From NCBI RefSeq assembly GCF_030272615.1, contig NC_081405.1:646786920-646850919 (forward strand): a stretch of DNA of 64,000 nucleotides, written 5' to 3'. Source of the stretch: Cryptomeria japonica. Taxonomy: Eukaryota > Streptophyta > Pinopsida > Cupressales > Cupressaceae. Positions 11,841-23,816 of the stretch are shown here, in pieces. Position numbers and translations under genes: made by a program. Under the pieces are notes generated by a model that was not told where the DNA came from, ran no database searches, and saw nothing but the letters and a program-made list of their open reading frames with translations. Position 1 is the first letter of the stretch, and each line of letters starts with the position of its first letter.

Positions 11841-14400
11841 ACAATTATACCACTAGAAGCTAGCACAGACCTCTAATGAAGTAATTCACATAGCAGTATT
11901 TGAGAACAAACCAAGAGTTATCAAGAAAAGCATAAGAAACCTGATTATTCGCCTGAAGAAAATCGCTCTGCAACAATTCGCTCTGCAACAAACTTTGATG
12001 AAACAATACTTAGCAATCAAGTTGATGCGGACTGGAAAGGGAAAGTTGGCATTTAAGTTTTTAGAAATTAACTCTGCATGCTTCGGCTTTCTTTTCAGAA
12101 TTAAATTTGCCAAATCGAATTCAAAACTGGCTCCAACGGGTCATAATTTCTCTAACTCTTTCCTTTGTTTCGCTCTTTCGCTACTTCATAGAACATAAAA
12201 CCCGTGCTCTTTTCTTTCGCGAAACAATGCTGGCTGTTGGATCTCGAGAACTTACATCACCTTTATCTCCGTTTAATCTCTTTGCTTTAGTGTCGGGCCC
12301 TACCTCCTTTTCGCCACTTCGTGGAGTTTAACAGTTGTGCACTTTTCCTTCGCGAGGCCGTGCCAAGCATTAGATCAAACTCAAACCACCCGACTTTTAA
12401 CTCCAACCGGGACCGTCAATCCTTTTAACTAACCACGCCTCATCTTGATGGCTAACGGTTTTCGCCATTTCACTGAGGTTAAGCTGCTGGCATCTTCTGG
12501 TCACGAAACAACGAGAAGCGTTGGATCAATCTTGAGATGAATGCCTTTTAAGTGGGCCCTTTATCCGGGAATTACTTACCCCACTTGTTATCTGGTTAAT
12601 GAACGCCACATGGCAGTCGACCATTAGCCCTAGAAACTCCTTTTGGTTCCACCCTTAATCCACCACGTGTTCCCTTTTACTATTCCCACATAACTGCAGG
12701 TTACACCTAGGTGGGCCCTCAACCACTTTTTTAAACCACGTGTCATTTCACTCCTCCGTGTGATTTCCACTTGCTTTCATGACTTTGCGAACATTATTCT
12801 TCGTTTGGCTTGCAGCCACGAAACCACGAGAACCATTAGATCAAAACAGACCTGATCTGCTTTTAACTTCATGCCATGCCTGTCCCTTGGGCCCATCGGC
12901 CTTTTTGCTACTTTGCAATGACTAACTTGCTAGCATCTTATCTTCACGAATTCACGCGAGCCGTTAGATCTCAAGAACATGCTCGTTGTTTACTCTTTTT
13001 ATGACAACCTTGCCCGGACCCACTACATACCGCCAATTGAGTGCCTTGTCACCGCCATGTCATCGCCAACTGGGGTTACCACATTTACTACCACTCTTAG
13101 CGAGACCCTCCACCTTTTCGCTATTTCGCTAAAGGTATAGCTCGTGCATCTCCTGACCACGAAACAATGAGAAGCCATTGATTTTTTTCCAAGCTCTACA
13201 AAAAGCGGCAGCTGTTATGCCATGTCACTCCTCCGTGTGATTTCCACCTGTCTTTCGCGACTTCACGAACATCATTCTTCGTTTGGCTTGCAGCCATGAA
13301 ACCACGAGAATCGTTAGATCAAAACAGACCTGATCTGGTTTTAACTTCATGCCATGCCTATCCCTTGGGCGCATCGGCCTTTTCGCTACTTCGCAATGAC
13401 TAACTTGCTAGCATCTTATCTTCGCAAATTCACGCGAGCCATTAGATCTCAAGAACTTGCTCGTTGTTTACTCTTTTTATGACAACCTTGCCCGGACCCA
13501 CTGCATACCGCCAATTGAGTGCCTTGTCACCGCCATGTCATCGCCAACTAGGGTTACCACATTTACTACCACTCTTAGCGGGACCCCCCACCTTTTCGCT
13601 ATTTCGCTGAAGGTATAGCTCGTGCATCTCTTGACCATGAAATAACAAGAAGCCATTGATCTTTTTCCAACCCGATCATTCTTTAACCAAAGAAGATCGC
13701 TTATCTCTGGGACCCGCCAAACCCTTTCGCCACTTCACGAAGGTTAAAACACGTTCAGCTTGATCTCACGAAACCACGCCGTCCGTCCGATCAGATGAAA
13801 CTTGATTGGTGTTTAGCTTTGGTCCAAACCTACTCTTTTATATTTATTTTTTTTATAAAAATGATCATCGTCGGAATTACGATGAATACCAAGCTTTCGA
13901 CCGACGACTTCTTTGACCGTCGACAGAGTCCATTGGATTGTCAAATTTCCGATGGGCATGGCATCATCAACCAATCCGATGCTGAGTTTTCGACAGTAGA
14001 TTTTGTTGACACTCCGATGAAAATTCGTCGAAAATCTGACAAACGGTCGTTGGAAATCAACTCCGAATGTACCAGTGTAAGGAAGTCTTTGCGCACTTTT
14101 CAATTGTTGTTTTATGTCAATAATTCCTCTTGGAAGCTGTTTTTTCAATTGTTTAATCAACTCCTTGGTGTTCATAACCTCCTCGCTCTCTGAGGAGAAG
14201 ATAATTCGGAAGACTATGTGCTTTTGTTGTTGTTGCAATCTTTCCTTACTATTTTGTTCGTGGATCTCTTCTGCATTCTTGTGTTCATAGCTAGGTTTTT
14301 TTTCCTTTGCACACCTTTCGTACTCTTTGGTTAAAAGTTCCTGAAAATCTAAAATTCCATAATATGATGGAGCTGCTCGTCTCAATGCAGAGGAGAATTG
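11841..14400 (-). repeat. Leader or LTR-like region with a recurring CACGAAACCACGAGAA motif
   Basis: GC-richer than its surroundings and upstream of the large minus-strand frame. The phrase CACGAAACCACGAGAACCRT followed by TAGATC recurs in variant forms near 12235, 12365, 12505, 12817, 12950, 13160, 13297, 13430, 13637 and 13765, usually with CGCCACTTCGCGAA-like text nearby. This periodic, degenerate structure suggests a long LTR or untranslated leader rather than a gene. A 190-codon open frame at 13813-14385 (minus) shows no recognisable domain and was not called. Confidence 0.5.
12746..13670. repeat. Tandem duplication, unit about 478 bp
   Basis: Copy 1 (about 12746-13192) and copy 2 (about 13223-13670) run in parallel. 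Anchor CTCCTCCGTGTGATTTCC lies at 12751 and 13228; anchor GAAGCCATTGAT lies at 13171 and 13649. Differences are mainly scattered single bases, so the duplication is not very recent. It lies inside the motif-repeat leader upstream of the large minus-strand frame. Confidence 0.9.
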
Positions 14401-15641
14401 TTAACCTTACAGTGATTTCTCCATTTGTTGGTATAATCTATTGCTGCCTGTTGGGCATGCTAATTAATTTTCAGTGACAAAACTATTTACAAACGATTGC
14501 TAATATTGTTAAAGAGAGAATGCTAATATTCTTAAGAGAGATCTTATAGGTCTAGTCATTTTGGATTTCCAAACGTAGATGTGTAAATCATGATTAACTT
14601 TTGAGTCATTTGGACAGATTGTTGAAAGGATAACAACTACTGTGCAAGGGCCCCACTTTCACAACACTTCTTTTTTCACAATACAATTTCAAATTCAAGT
14701 CATTTCTTTTGTCTCTGCAGCCCATTGATCACCAAGAGTTGCTTTGAAAAATGACTAGAAGTGTGTTTTGATTGATCTCATTGGAGAATGGTCATGTTGT
14801 ATGCCACTGATTGGAACAATGGCTTGAAGAATGATTTGATCACATTGGAGAGTGGTCATATTGTATAACATTGAATGGAAGAATGGCTTGAAGTGGGATT
14901 TGATCACATTGGAAAACCTATGCTATTGGATTTATGCAAAGGGGTCTTGGTTATAGGTTTGATATGCACTCAGTTTGGGATATGGTTTGGTTGAGGGAGG
15001 GAGTGGTAATTTTGAGGGTGGCTTTTTATTTGTGGGTTAATATTGAACAACCCTCCGATGAATCTATGATGAACCCAACAGTAAAATCTTCTTCGAATCC
15101 ACTAAAAAAAATATATATTTTTATTTTCTTATCATCTTGAGTGGAGTTTCTTGTCTACGTGGGCTTGGGGGAGACAAGAGTGAAGGTTTGATGATGCACT
15201 ACATTGGTGCCCCATGCTCTATTTTTGGAGGATCATATTGCTTTAACAACATGCATAAATGGCTGTTCAAGACTTCAAATGATAGAGGTAGGCCTTCAAC
15301 ATTAGTGCTCCATTTCACATAATTAAAAATGGTGTTTACCATAGTAGCTCAACCAACTAAACAATGTCTATATTCTTCATTCGCAAGATCTTGGAGTGCA
15401 TGTGCCCTAACCCAAACAAGAGGTCTTGTTTGAGACATTGTAGGCAATTGTATTCAAAATGACAATTCTAACCCTCTTAGTGTCATTTAAGTGTCCATAC
15501 TGAAGTCCATATGATTTTATAAAATAATATTGAAGTCCATATGATTTTATAAAATAATATTGAAGTCCATATGATTTTATAAAATAATAAAACATTATAG
15601 TTTTGTATATTTATTTATTTGGTATTTTTTTTTATATTAAT
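14401..15641. other. Intergenic stretch with two small tandem repeats
   Basis: No gene recognised. A 64-bp unit starting CATTGGAGARTGGTCAT repeats at 14779, 14843 and, partially, 14907. Short open frames at 14934-15322 have no supporting features. Confidence 0.5.
15501..15590. repeat. Three perfect 30-bp tandem repeats
   Basis: Unit begins TGAAGTCCATATGATTTTAT and recurs at 15501, 15531 and 15561 without internal change, with flanking partial copies. Just left of the LINE insertion site. Confidence 0.95.
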
Positions 15642-15747
15642 AAATATTAACTAAAACATGGGTGTGGAGTAAAGTAAAAATAATGGAGAAGAGTGAGGAA
15701 AAATAGCACGAAAAAAGCAAAGCAACGATGAACAAGGCATAGAGGAG

Positions 15748-16500
15748 TTGATCACGAGAAATATAAGGTGGAACTGTGATACGAGGGCAGGCTATGATCC
15801 AGACAATGCAAAAACAATAAAAACTCAACGGAAAATTGAGGAGTGCGAAATGCTGAACAATCTCCAAACAATCGAATTGACCGAAGAAGTTGAAGAAGAT
15901 ATTGGATTTCTGATGGAATTAGGGATCATTTGCAGATTTATTGGTGCAAAACCAAATAGGAAGGAAATTTTGAATTGGATAGAAGATTCATGGAAGACCC
16001 CACAGATAACAAATTTCCTACCAAAGGGTTTTTTCATAGTAATTTTTGCCACATAAGAGGAGCGCGAAAAAATACTGAGAGAGGATTATGGGAAATGAAC
16101 TCAAAACCCCTATATATACAAAAATGGCAAAGGAACTTCAATCCAATAACGACAAAGCCCTATGACAAAACCTATTTGGGTGCGATTGAACAACTTCCCA
16201 ATGGGATACTGGACAAAAGAGGCATTGGATTAAATTGGCAGGTCGCTTGGCACTTTAATGTAGATAGACACAGATATAGTAGAAATCAATTCTTACATCT
16301 ATGCGAGATTAAGAATTGGAGCTATTAGGAAAATTCCAGGGAAAGTCAATCTGAGGGTGCAGAGAACAGATTGGATTCAATCGATCCAAATTGAAGAGGA
16401 AAAGTTTTATTGCTTAAATTCTGGAAGAAGAAATCACTCCACAATCGATTGTAAAGCACCACAAAAAATAAAAAAAAGATTTGGAGACCAAAGGAGGTAC
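15748..16500 (+). pseudogene. LINE ORF1 (DUF4283 RNA-binding domain), frameshifted
   Basis: Reads as a gag-like LINE ORF1 across three frames: 15748-16056 (ends FLPKGFFIVIF), 15975-16328 (LWEMNSKPLYIQKWQRNFNP, then YLGAIEQLPNGILDKRGIG), and from about 16306 (IRKIPGKVNLRVQR). This order matches DUF4283 of plant L1 ORF1, where a GPW-type block is followed by a WVRLPGLP-type block. A CCHC knuckle follows at about 16407-16452 (YCLNSGRRNHSTIDC); its second Cys is Ser, so it is broken. ORF1 proteins coat LINE RNA; this one is a pseudogene. Confidence 0.72.
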
Positions 16501-16890
16501 AAAATTTTGGTAGGGAAATGATGGCGAACGAATTAGGGTAAGTCAATCCAACACCCCCAAAAATTATATTTCCAGAAAAGAGAAGCGGAACATAGCATGA
16601 AGCGAACAAGTGAATCAACCAGAGTCAAGGACGATATAAATTGGAGATGATAGAAAATTGGAAAAAGGAGTAGAGGAAGGAAATGATGAATGCAATTCAG
16701 AGGAGGATTGAGAATCAGAGAGAGAAATGGGCGAGGATGAAATAAATATCATGGACATAAGATGCATTAGTCAATCTGCGACGAACTTGCTTGGGAGAGG
16801 CAAAAGCAATAGAGGCAGAAAAACGAATAAGCGAAAAAGAGAGACAAAGGTGGCAGAAAAAGGATTGCCCACTGTGACAAATTTCTTCAC

Positions 16891-17460
16891 ATGGAAAAGT
16901 ACCCTTGGGAAACAATGAGAATCACAACTTGGAATGTCAGGGGTTTGACGACCCCTGACAAACGTAGGATGGTAAAACACCATCTTGAAAAAATCACTAG
17001 CGACATTATTCTGCTTCAAGAAACAAATGCAGTGAAGAGGAAGGGGAAAAAATTTACAAGGTATTGTAGAGGATGGATGGGTGTCTTTCAAGCAGTCAAT
17101 GGCAGAGCAGGAGGACTAGGCATTCTTTGGAAAGCAAATACAATAAGTTTAAATCTTGTTAAGAAGGAGAAGCATTGGATTTCATGCATAATACAAAATA
17201 GACTAACTACACAAGAATTTTCATTATGGAATGTATATGGGGCAACACACTCAAGTGAAAAAGTGAAGGTCTGGGAAGAACTAGGTTTGGATATTTTATC
17301 CTATAACAGTGGGAATTTCATTGTTGGAGGCAATTTCAACGCCATTTTGGACCTGTCAGAGAAAAGTGGTGGTGTGAACAAAATCAACAAAGACATGCTA
17401 GAATTCAGACACTTTGTACAACAGATTGGAGCTGTTGACTGCACACCATCAAAACAATAA
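16891..17460 (+). pseudogene. LINE ORF2, apurinic-type endonuclease domain, truncated
   Basis: ORF2 N-terminal endonuclease that nicks target DNA. Motifs: TTWNVRGL (residues 12-19), ILLQETN with the metal-binding Glu near residue 48, LWNVYGATHSSEKVKVW, and GGNFNAIL near residue 149, where the family has GGDFNA (catalytic Asp to Asn). The frame stops at 17460 after VDCTPSKQ, and the C-terminal endonuclease blocks are missing, so sequence was lost at about 17455-17465. Confidence 0.85.
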
Positions 17461-18094
17461 GAATAGGGAATGAACTGGAAGAACTTAGTGAAAAAATAAT
17501 TAGAGAGGGAATGAGTAAATTGGAATATGAACTAAAAAAAGAGCTGAAAGAAGAGCTATCCGAAATTTTAGCCAAAGAAGAAATATGTTGGAAAGACAAG
17601 GTGAGAGAGTTGTGGATCAAGGAAGGGGATCACAACACAAAATTCTTTCATGCTTCGGTCAAAACCATAAGAGCTCTTAATTAGATTAATAAAATTATAG
17701 ACAAGAATGACACAGTTCAAAAATACAAGGACAATATTGGGAAGGAGGTTGTGGAACACTTCAAGGGGATTTTGAATTCTGTTGATGATGAAGACTTGCA
17801 TAGCATGGAGGAATTACTTGAGGCAACACCCCAACTCGTTAGTGAGGATGATAATAAGATGCTTTTGAAGCCATTCACAGAGGAAGAGATTAGGAGTGCT
17901 GTATTTGGCTTGCACCCGAACAAGGCGCTGGGCTTGGATGGCTTTACTGCCAGCTTCTTCTAGAAATGTTTGAATTTTTTAAAAGCAAATATTCAACAGT
18001 TAGCCAAAGAAGTTAGATGCAAAGGGAAGTTTGTCAAAGAAATTAACAACACAATAATTGTACTAATCCCCAAAAAATCTGAATGCATTTTAAT
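17461..18094 (+). pseudogene. LINE ORF2, linker and start of reverse transcriptase
   Basis: Continues the LINE after the endonuclease deletion. The linker shows KEGDHNTKFFHASVK (17614-17662), typical of the segment before RT. RT begins with LHPNKALGLDGFTASFF (17912-17961; family consensus KAPGPDGF), then a stop, then VKEINNTIIVLIPKKSE (18034-18084). Sequence ends abruptly at about 18094 where the truncated copia LTR begins. The RT palm with YADD is absent. Confidence 0.8.
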
Positions 18095-19128
18095 GTAAGA
18101 TATATATGTGGAAACCTGGTAAAAGGAAAAACCACAGTGGGAAGCCTACCCACAGTCAGATAATACTTCTACAGTAAGTATGTGAATTACAATTGAGGGG
18201 CCTGCACTTGCAGGAAGACCAACAACCTAGAACACACTACTCATCACAAAAGGAGCCTCACTGACTACATATAAATTCAGACTACAATCCGGAGAAGTGT
18301 TGAACTACAAAAGATAGCATCTCTATGCTTGAGTACAGTTCCAGTTAAGCTCAGCACTGGAGGACTAAATCCTCTTACATAAACCCAATTCGATCTCCAA
18401 TGATCAACCAAATCCTCTGCCTGAATGGTATTTCATTGTTTGCACATTGCATCCCTTTCCCATAACCATATCTCTACCATATGATCTATAGTGAGATCTT
18501 ACATCTATATATACAAACCCTCGACCATAAATAATCAGGTTGGCCACCAGACAATAAACCAATTACATAATTACAAAACATTTCAGCCTTAGACCAAACA
18601 AACAATATTCAATACATAAGACATCCCGGAAACACATCGAGAGGTCCAATCCACATGTTACTTTAAAGCCGGTCCATAACCTAGATCAACCGAGACCCAG
18701 TATAGGTCCACACGCTAAAACAATGATCTCCATCTGCCAAGTCTCGAACATGATCACCAACAACATCCTGAAACTCCACCAGAAGCTGCACCAACACCAC
18801 TTATGCAATTCATCAAAGATCTTCATCAAAAGCTCTACCGGTGAAACCCTCGTCGGAACCAAAAGCCAAGCTTCTAAGCAAACATGATAGCATCCGATCA
18901 CCAGACCAAAACCAACTAACTGAATATGAATATGAGTATCATGAATAAGCCAATTCCATAACCAAACTATACCGGAGCCTACCGGATCATGTTGGATCCA
19001 AACTAAGCCAAAAATCACTCAATCTACCAGGACTAGAAGGGTGTCGGTAAAGCATCCAAACAACTAGTGTTGGAATCAATGATAAAACATCAAAGCAACA
19101 CATAATCAATTCCACCAAATGGCCAACA
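18095..19128 (-). repeat. Copia 3' LTR, lacking its last ~187 bp
   Basis: Aligns base for base with 24004-25038 of the other LTR, with several percent differences by eye. Right border GGCCAACA (minus TGTTGGCC) at 19128 is intact. The minus-strand 3' end, corresponding to 23817-24003 of the full LTR and including the terminal CTAACA, is missing. A TATA-like CTATATATACA (plus sense) sits at about 18505-18515. Confidence 0.92.
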
Positions 19129-19142
19129 ATCTCCCCCTTTGA
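19129..19142 (-). promoter_or_regulatory. Copia polypurine tract next to the 3' LTR
   Basis: On the minus strand the sequence reads TCAAAGGGGGAGAT directly before TGTTGGCC of the 3' LTR. This is the site of plus-strand DNA priming in LTR elements. Confidence 0.85.
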
Positions 19143-19365
19143 CATTGATGACAACACTAGATGTGAAAAACATCTAAGTACCAAGAAATGACAAACAAGT
19201 CTCCCCCAATGGAAGACAACCAACAATCTCCCACTCAAAAGATATATCGATGAAATTCTGAAGCAACGACCAAAATCCCCATGTGAATGATATCTCTGAA
19301 AAGATCATAAATCTTTCCCCCTAATCTATACATCTCCTTAAGTTTTTCTTTTTCACATCAATATC

Positions 19366-19390
19366 TCTCCCCCTTTGACATCAATGCCAG
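19366..19390 (-). promoter_or_regulatory. Second upstream PPT-like box
   Basis: On the minus strand ATTGATGTCAAAGGGGGAGA occurs about 235 bases upstream of the first PPT, with the same ATCAATGTC/ATTGATGTC lead-in. The same duplicated arrangement appears in the pol-less element at 44.7-44.9 kb. Confidence 0.7.
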
Positions 19391-19536
19391 AAATCTGACA
19401 TAAATATCAAAGCAAAAACATAAACCACTGAAACTCAAAGCTGACTACTCCCCTTGAGCAGTAACATCCCCACATCAGTGCCAGAATGAATAGTATCTCT
19501 GATAATGCATACCGGATTGATGCCAAATCGCATCAA

Positions 19537-20094
19537 TCAAGTCTCTACCGGAGGGGAAAAAATTCCCAATTTGTCTCTCAGGTACTCAAGCGATTCCTTA
19601 GGCAAAGGTTTAGTGAAAATATCTGCAATCTGCTCTTTAGTGTTCACATAAACCAATCTAACTTCATTTTCTCCCACCCTTTCCTTCAAAAAGTTGTACT
19701 TGATAGATATGTGCTTTGTCTTAGAATGAAATACCAGATTTTTTGATATATCAATAGCAACAAAGTTATCACAGTGAATAACTACCAACACATTACAATC
19801 CACCTTTTTATCTTTCAGCATTTGCTTCATCCATAAAACTTGTGTACAGTTAGTAGCAACAACAACATACTCAACTTGAGCAGTAGATAAAGAAGTACAT
19901 GACTGTTTCTTGTTGATCCATGAAACAAGTTTCTTTCCAAGAAAGAAAGCTCCATCGGAAGTACTTTTCTGGTCATCAACATCTCCATCCCAATCAACAT
20001 CTGTATATGCACATAAAGTAAAATCATCATCCTTAGGGTACCACAAACCATATTCTAATGTACCTTGCAAGTATCTAAAAATCCTTTTCACCAC
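19537..20094 (-). pseudogene. Copia RNase H domain
   Basis: C-terminal part of copia Pol. Starts in the conserved VKRIFRYLQGTLEYGLWYPK, then AYTDVDWDGDVDDQKSTSDG with the catalytic Asp of the TDADWAGD-type motif, SWINKKQSCTSLSTAQVEYV (the usual Glu of LSTAEAEY is Gln here), and HIDIKYNFLKERV-like KHISIKYNFLKERVGENEV. Ends in DIFTKPLPKESLEYLRDKLG, the usual copia C-terminus. Loss of a catalytic acid makes it inactive. Confidence 0.9.
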
Positions 20095-20121
20095 ACTCTC
20101 ATGATTTTCTCTAGGATCACT

Positions 20122-20913
20122 CTAAAATCTTGAAACAATACAAACAACATTCATTATGTCAGGCCTAGTCTGAGTCAAATAAAGCAGACCTCCAATCATA
20201 GATTTGTATCTTGCAGGATTTACCGGTGCGGAAACATCTTTTCTTGTCAATTTCCCACTTGTAACCATAGGAGTACTTACCGGTTTACAATCTCCCATAC
20301 CAAATTTCTTCAACAATTCCTTAGCATACTTAGTTTGACAAATGAAAATACCTTTGTCAGTTTGAGTAATCTGCAAACCTAAGAAAATTTCATCTCACCA
20401 ATCATAGACATCTCAAACTCTTTCTCCATAATCTTAGAAAATTCTATGCATAACATATCTTCACCTCCAAAAATAATGTCATCAACAAATACTTCAATAA
20501 CCAGTATATCATCATCAGTGATTTTATAATATAAATTACTGTCACCATTACCCTTAGTAAAACCAAGCTTCAAAAGATATTTATCCAACCTTGCATACCA
20601 AGTTCTAGGTGCTTGTTTCAATCCATATAAAGCTTTCCTTAATCTGCAAACCATGTTTGTATCATGTGATAGTGAAAAACCATCAGGTTGCTCAATAAAC
20701 TTCCTCATCAAGATCCCCATTAAAAAATGCACACTTAACATCCATCTGATAAACCTTGTAGTTTTTATAAGTATCATAGGAAAGAAATAATCTTACAACT
20801 TCAATCCTAGGTATAGGTGCAAAAGTCTCTCCATAATCAGTTCCTTCCTTCTGAGAATATCCTTTACAAACCAATCTAGCCTTATTTCTTATAACTTGAA
20901 CATCCTCATTCAA
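20122..20913 (-). pseudogene. Copia reverse transcriptase domain
   Basis: Three overlapping frames form one RT. 20692-20913 has KARLVCKGYSQKEGTDYGET and VYQMDVKCAFFNGDLDEEVY; 20379-20777 has KALYGLKQAPRTWYARLDKY and the catalytic FVDDIIFGG (family YVDD); 20122-20376 has YAKELLKKFGM and NPARYKSMIGGLLYLTQTRP. Frame changes between the three segments disable it. Confidence 0.92.
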
Positions 20914-21325
20914 TTTATTCTTAAAAGCCCATTTAGTTCCAATAACATTCTTATTTTTAGGTCAGGGAACCAAAGTCCATGTATCATTTTTCTTAATCTG
21001 ATCTAATTCTTCTTCCATAGCTTTCAACCAATATTCATCTTTACATGCCTAAATTATAGATACCGGTTCAAATTGTGAAATTAAACATACCTCATTAGTT
21101 GTCAGTATTCTTCTTGTCATTACTCCATTGTTCTTATCCCCAATGATCTGATCTTCTGAATGGTTCAATCTCACATACCTAGGAGTCCTCTGACTCTCTA
21201 TTCTTCTTCCTGGTTTTTCAGTTACTGTAAAATTTTCTGATACTATCAGAGTAACTGGTTCAACACTATGTTCCGGTAAATGTGCTACCGATTCAGATAT
21301 AATCATTTCCACCACTGGTTCCTTC

Positions 21326-21958
21326 TCATAATCTGATTTGACTTCTGTTTAGCTCATCCACTTTGACATTAGCACTCTCTAGAATTTTCTGCAATCTCTT
21401 GTTATAACATTTATATGCCTTGCTTTCATTAGAATAACCAAGAAATATACCTTCATCATATCTAGGATCAAATTTGCCAATGATATCATCTCTCCTGATA
21501 TAACATTTACTATGAAAGATTCTGAAATACTTAACTGTAGGTGTATTGCCAAACCATAATTCATAAGGTGTCTTACCAGTTTCTCCTTTGATATGTACTT
21601 TGTTGAATGTATAAACTGCTTTGCTCACTGCTTCTCTCCAGTAGATATGAGGTAGACTAGCTTCCATCATCATTGTTCTAGTAGCATCCAAGATAGTTAT
21701 GTTCTTCCCTTCCATAACTCCATTCTGCTGAGGTGTCCGGGGAGTATAAAATTGTCTTCTTATACCATGCTTCTCACAAAAGTTATTAAACTCACCGGAT
21801 GTGAATTCTCCACCATAATCTAACCTCAAACATTTAATCTTCAATCCTGTCTCAGTTTCCACTTTAGCCTTAAATATTTTAAACTTTTCAAATGCCTCAG
21901 ATTTTTCTTTTAGAAAAGTAACCCACATCATTCTAGAATAATCATCAATGATTAGCAT
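21326..21958 (-). pseudogene. Copia integrase catalytic core
   Basis: rve-type core with the acidic triad visible: IDDYSRMMWVTFLKEKSEAF (first Asp), CLRLDYGGEFTSGEF (second Asp), and PQQNGVMEGKN (Glu; family GVVERKN). The C-terminal part GKFDPRYDEGIFLGYSNESK is the usual copia integrase tail. The open frame covers only the core; surrounding sequence carries stops. Confidence 0.92.
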
Positions 21959-22280
21959 GAAATATCAATCACCTTGAAAACTTTTAACTCTAGTAGAGCC
22001 ACACAAATCAGTATGAATAAGATCAAGAACATCATTTGATTTATCTTGTATACTCCTAAAAGAGGTTCTGACCTATTTACCCATTTGACATTCTTTATAT
22101 ACCAGATTATAGGGCTTCATAATCTTAGGTTATATCTCCAACTGCCTTATTTGAACTGATCTTCACAATGCAATTATAATTCACATGACACAACCTTTTA
22201 TGCCATAGCCAACTCTCATCAATCTGTGTAATCAAACATGTCTTCTCACTGAAATTCAAATGAAATATATTACCTTTTGT

Positions 22281-23102
22281 CTATGTACCAGTTGCAATCT
22301 CCAAACCAGATCTGTTAATGATTTTGCATTTTCCATCCTTGAACTGTAATTGAAATCCCTTATCCACCAATTGTCCTACACTCAAATGATTATGCTTCAA
22401 ATCTTCAACATAATAAACATTGTCAGTATTGTTCTTACCATCCAATGATATAGTTCCTTTTCCTTTGATCATACATGCTTTGTCATCTCCAAATCTAACT
22501 AGACCACCATCAAATTATTTAAAAGATAGAAATTTCCCTTTATCTCCACTCATATGATGTGAACAACCACTATCAATTACCCATTCATCCTTGTCTTCAA
22601 CTTTAGCAGTAAGTGCCTTCTCTTCAGGTACATTCTCTTCCAGTGCCGAAACATCTTCCTTGATAGCCAGAAACACCCATTCCTTCCCATTGTCAAAACC
22701 ACTAGCATAGTCTTCTGCCGGTTCATCATCAGAACCAGTAATGCCTTCCTCATCCGCTATGTAGCATGATTTGTCTCTGTTTTTCTTGTACTTATACTTG
22801 TTTTGATATCCAGGGTTAGGCTTAAAATATCTTCTAACTCTTTCTTCAAATCTTGAATTCCTTTCAGGACATCTAGATATAAAATGACCAATCTTATTAC
22901 ATGCAAAACATTTAAAAGATGTTTTTCCTTCATACTTACTTCCTACCGGTCCTTTAGGTACTCTTCTAGTAAATAGTGCTTCAAGTTGCTCAAACTCATC
23001 ATCTTCTCTCTTCATATCTTCCAATTCCTTTACATATAAATCTTTCCAATCTTGCTTACCAGTTGTAGATGTAGATGCATGAAAAACAGGTTCAGTCTTC
23101 AC
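22281..23102 (-). pseudogene. Copia gag C-terminus, zinc knuckle, protease and pre-integrase region
   Basis: 23102-22515 (minus) holds the nucleocapsid knuckle CFACNKIGHFISRC and, near its end, the aspartic protease start DEWVIDSGCSHHMSG with the catalytic DSG. 22472-22281 is the GAG_pre-integrase block (YYVEDLKHNHLSVGQLVDKG). A stop separates the two segments. Confidence 0.9.
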
Positions 23103-23120
23103 AGTTCCAGAAGTTCCAAA

Positions 23121-23758
23121 TTATTCAAGCTCAAAAGCAGATAGTTTTCCAACCAAGGTATCTCTGTTGATAAATGTATTAGCCATTGTTCTCAACTCAT
23201 TGATAGTAGTAGCCTTCATTTTGTAAGTCGATGGTAGGGCTCTCAGAACTTTAGAAACAATTTCATCTTCACTTAGAGTTCCACCACAATATTGAATTAC
23301 CATAACAATCTCATTTACTCTTTCCATGAATGTAGTAATCCTTTCATCTTCTTCCATCTTCAGGTTTTCATATCTCACCCGCTAACCATCAAGTTTAGCA
23401 ATCTTCATTGTAGGGTCACCTTCATTAAGAGTCTCCAACTTGTCCCATATAGCCTTTCCAGATGATTTGTCAATTAATCCCATTATTTGCTGATCAGAAA
23501 GTGCACACATGAGGGCTTCTCTTGCTCTATAATCATTCTCAAGCTCCTTATCCAGTTTGCTGGAGGAGGATTGCTAGATGTCAGATTATAAGGTGTGACA
23601 CCATTTTGTGTGATCTCCCAAATCTCCTTGCCAAGACATCTCAGATGAGTCTCTATCTGAATCTTCCATACTCTATAATTTGTTCCATCAAGCCTCAGAA
23701 TAGCTCTCTGAAAGATAGCCCCAGATGAATTGGATGAACTTGAACTGTTAGTTGCCAT
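23121..23758 (-). pseudogene. Copia gag N-terminal half
   Basis: 23758-23483 starts MATNSSSSSNSSG and has LDGTNYRVWKIQIETHLRC, the copia gag L-x-G-x-NY-x2-W signature. 23378-23121 is the UBN2-like middle with ITTFMERVNEIV and LRALPSTYKMKATTI. A frame change and stops lie between. Confidence 0.88.
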
Positions 23759-23802
23759 AGGATCTTCCTCAAGTGATTAAGCTTTTTGCAGAGAGGACCA
23801 GT

Positions 23803-23814
23803 GCTCTGATACCA
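23803..23814 (-). promoter_or_regulatory. Copia primer binding site (initiator Met-tRNA type)
   Basis: Minus strand reads TGGTATCAGAGC two bases after the 5' LTR end. This is complementary to the 3' end of plant initiator tRNA-Met and primes minus-strand DNA synthesis. Confidence 0.92.
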
Positions 23815-23816
23815 AT

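Noticed and set aside
13813-14385. 190-codon minus-strand frame
   Set aside because: No recognisable domain, overlaps an equally long plus-strand frame, and lies in a repeat-rich leader. It may be part of the element but cannot be supported as a gene.
14934-15322. Two short plus-strand frames
   Set aside because: No family features, no splice or start context, in a region of small repeats.
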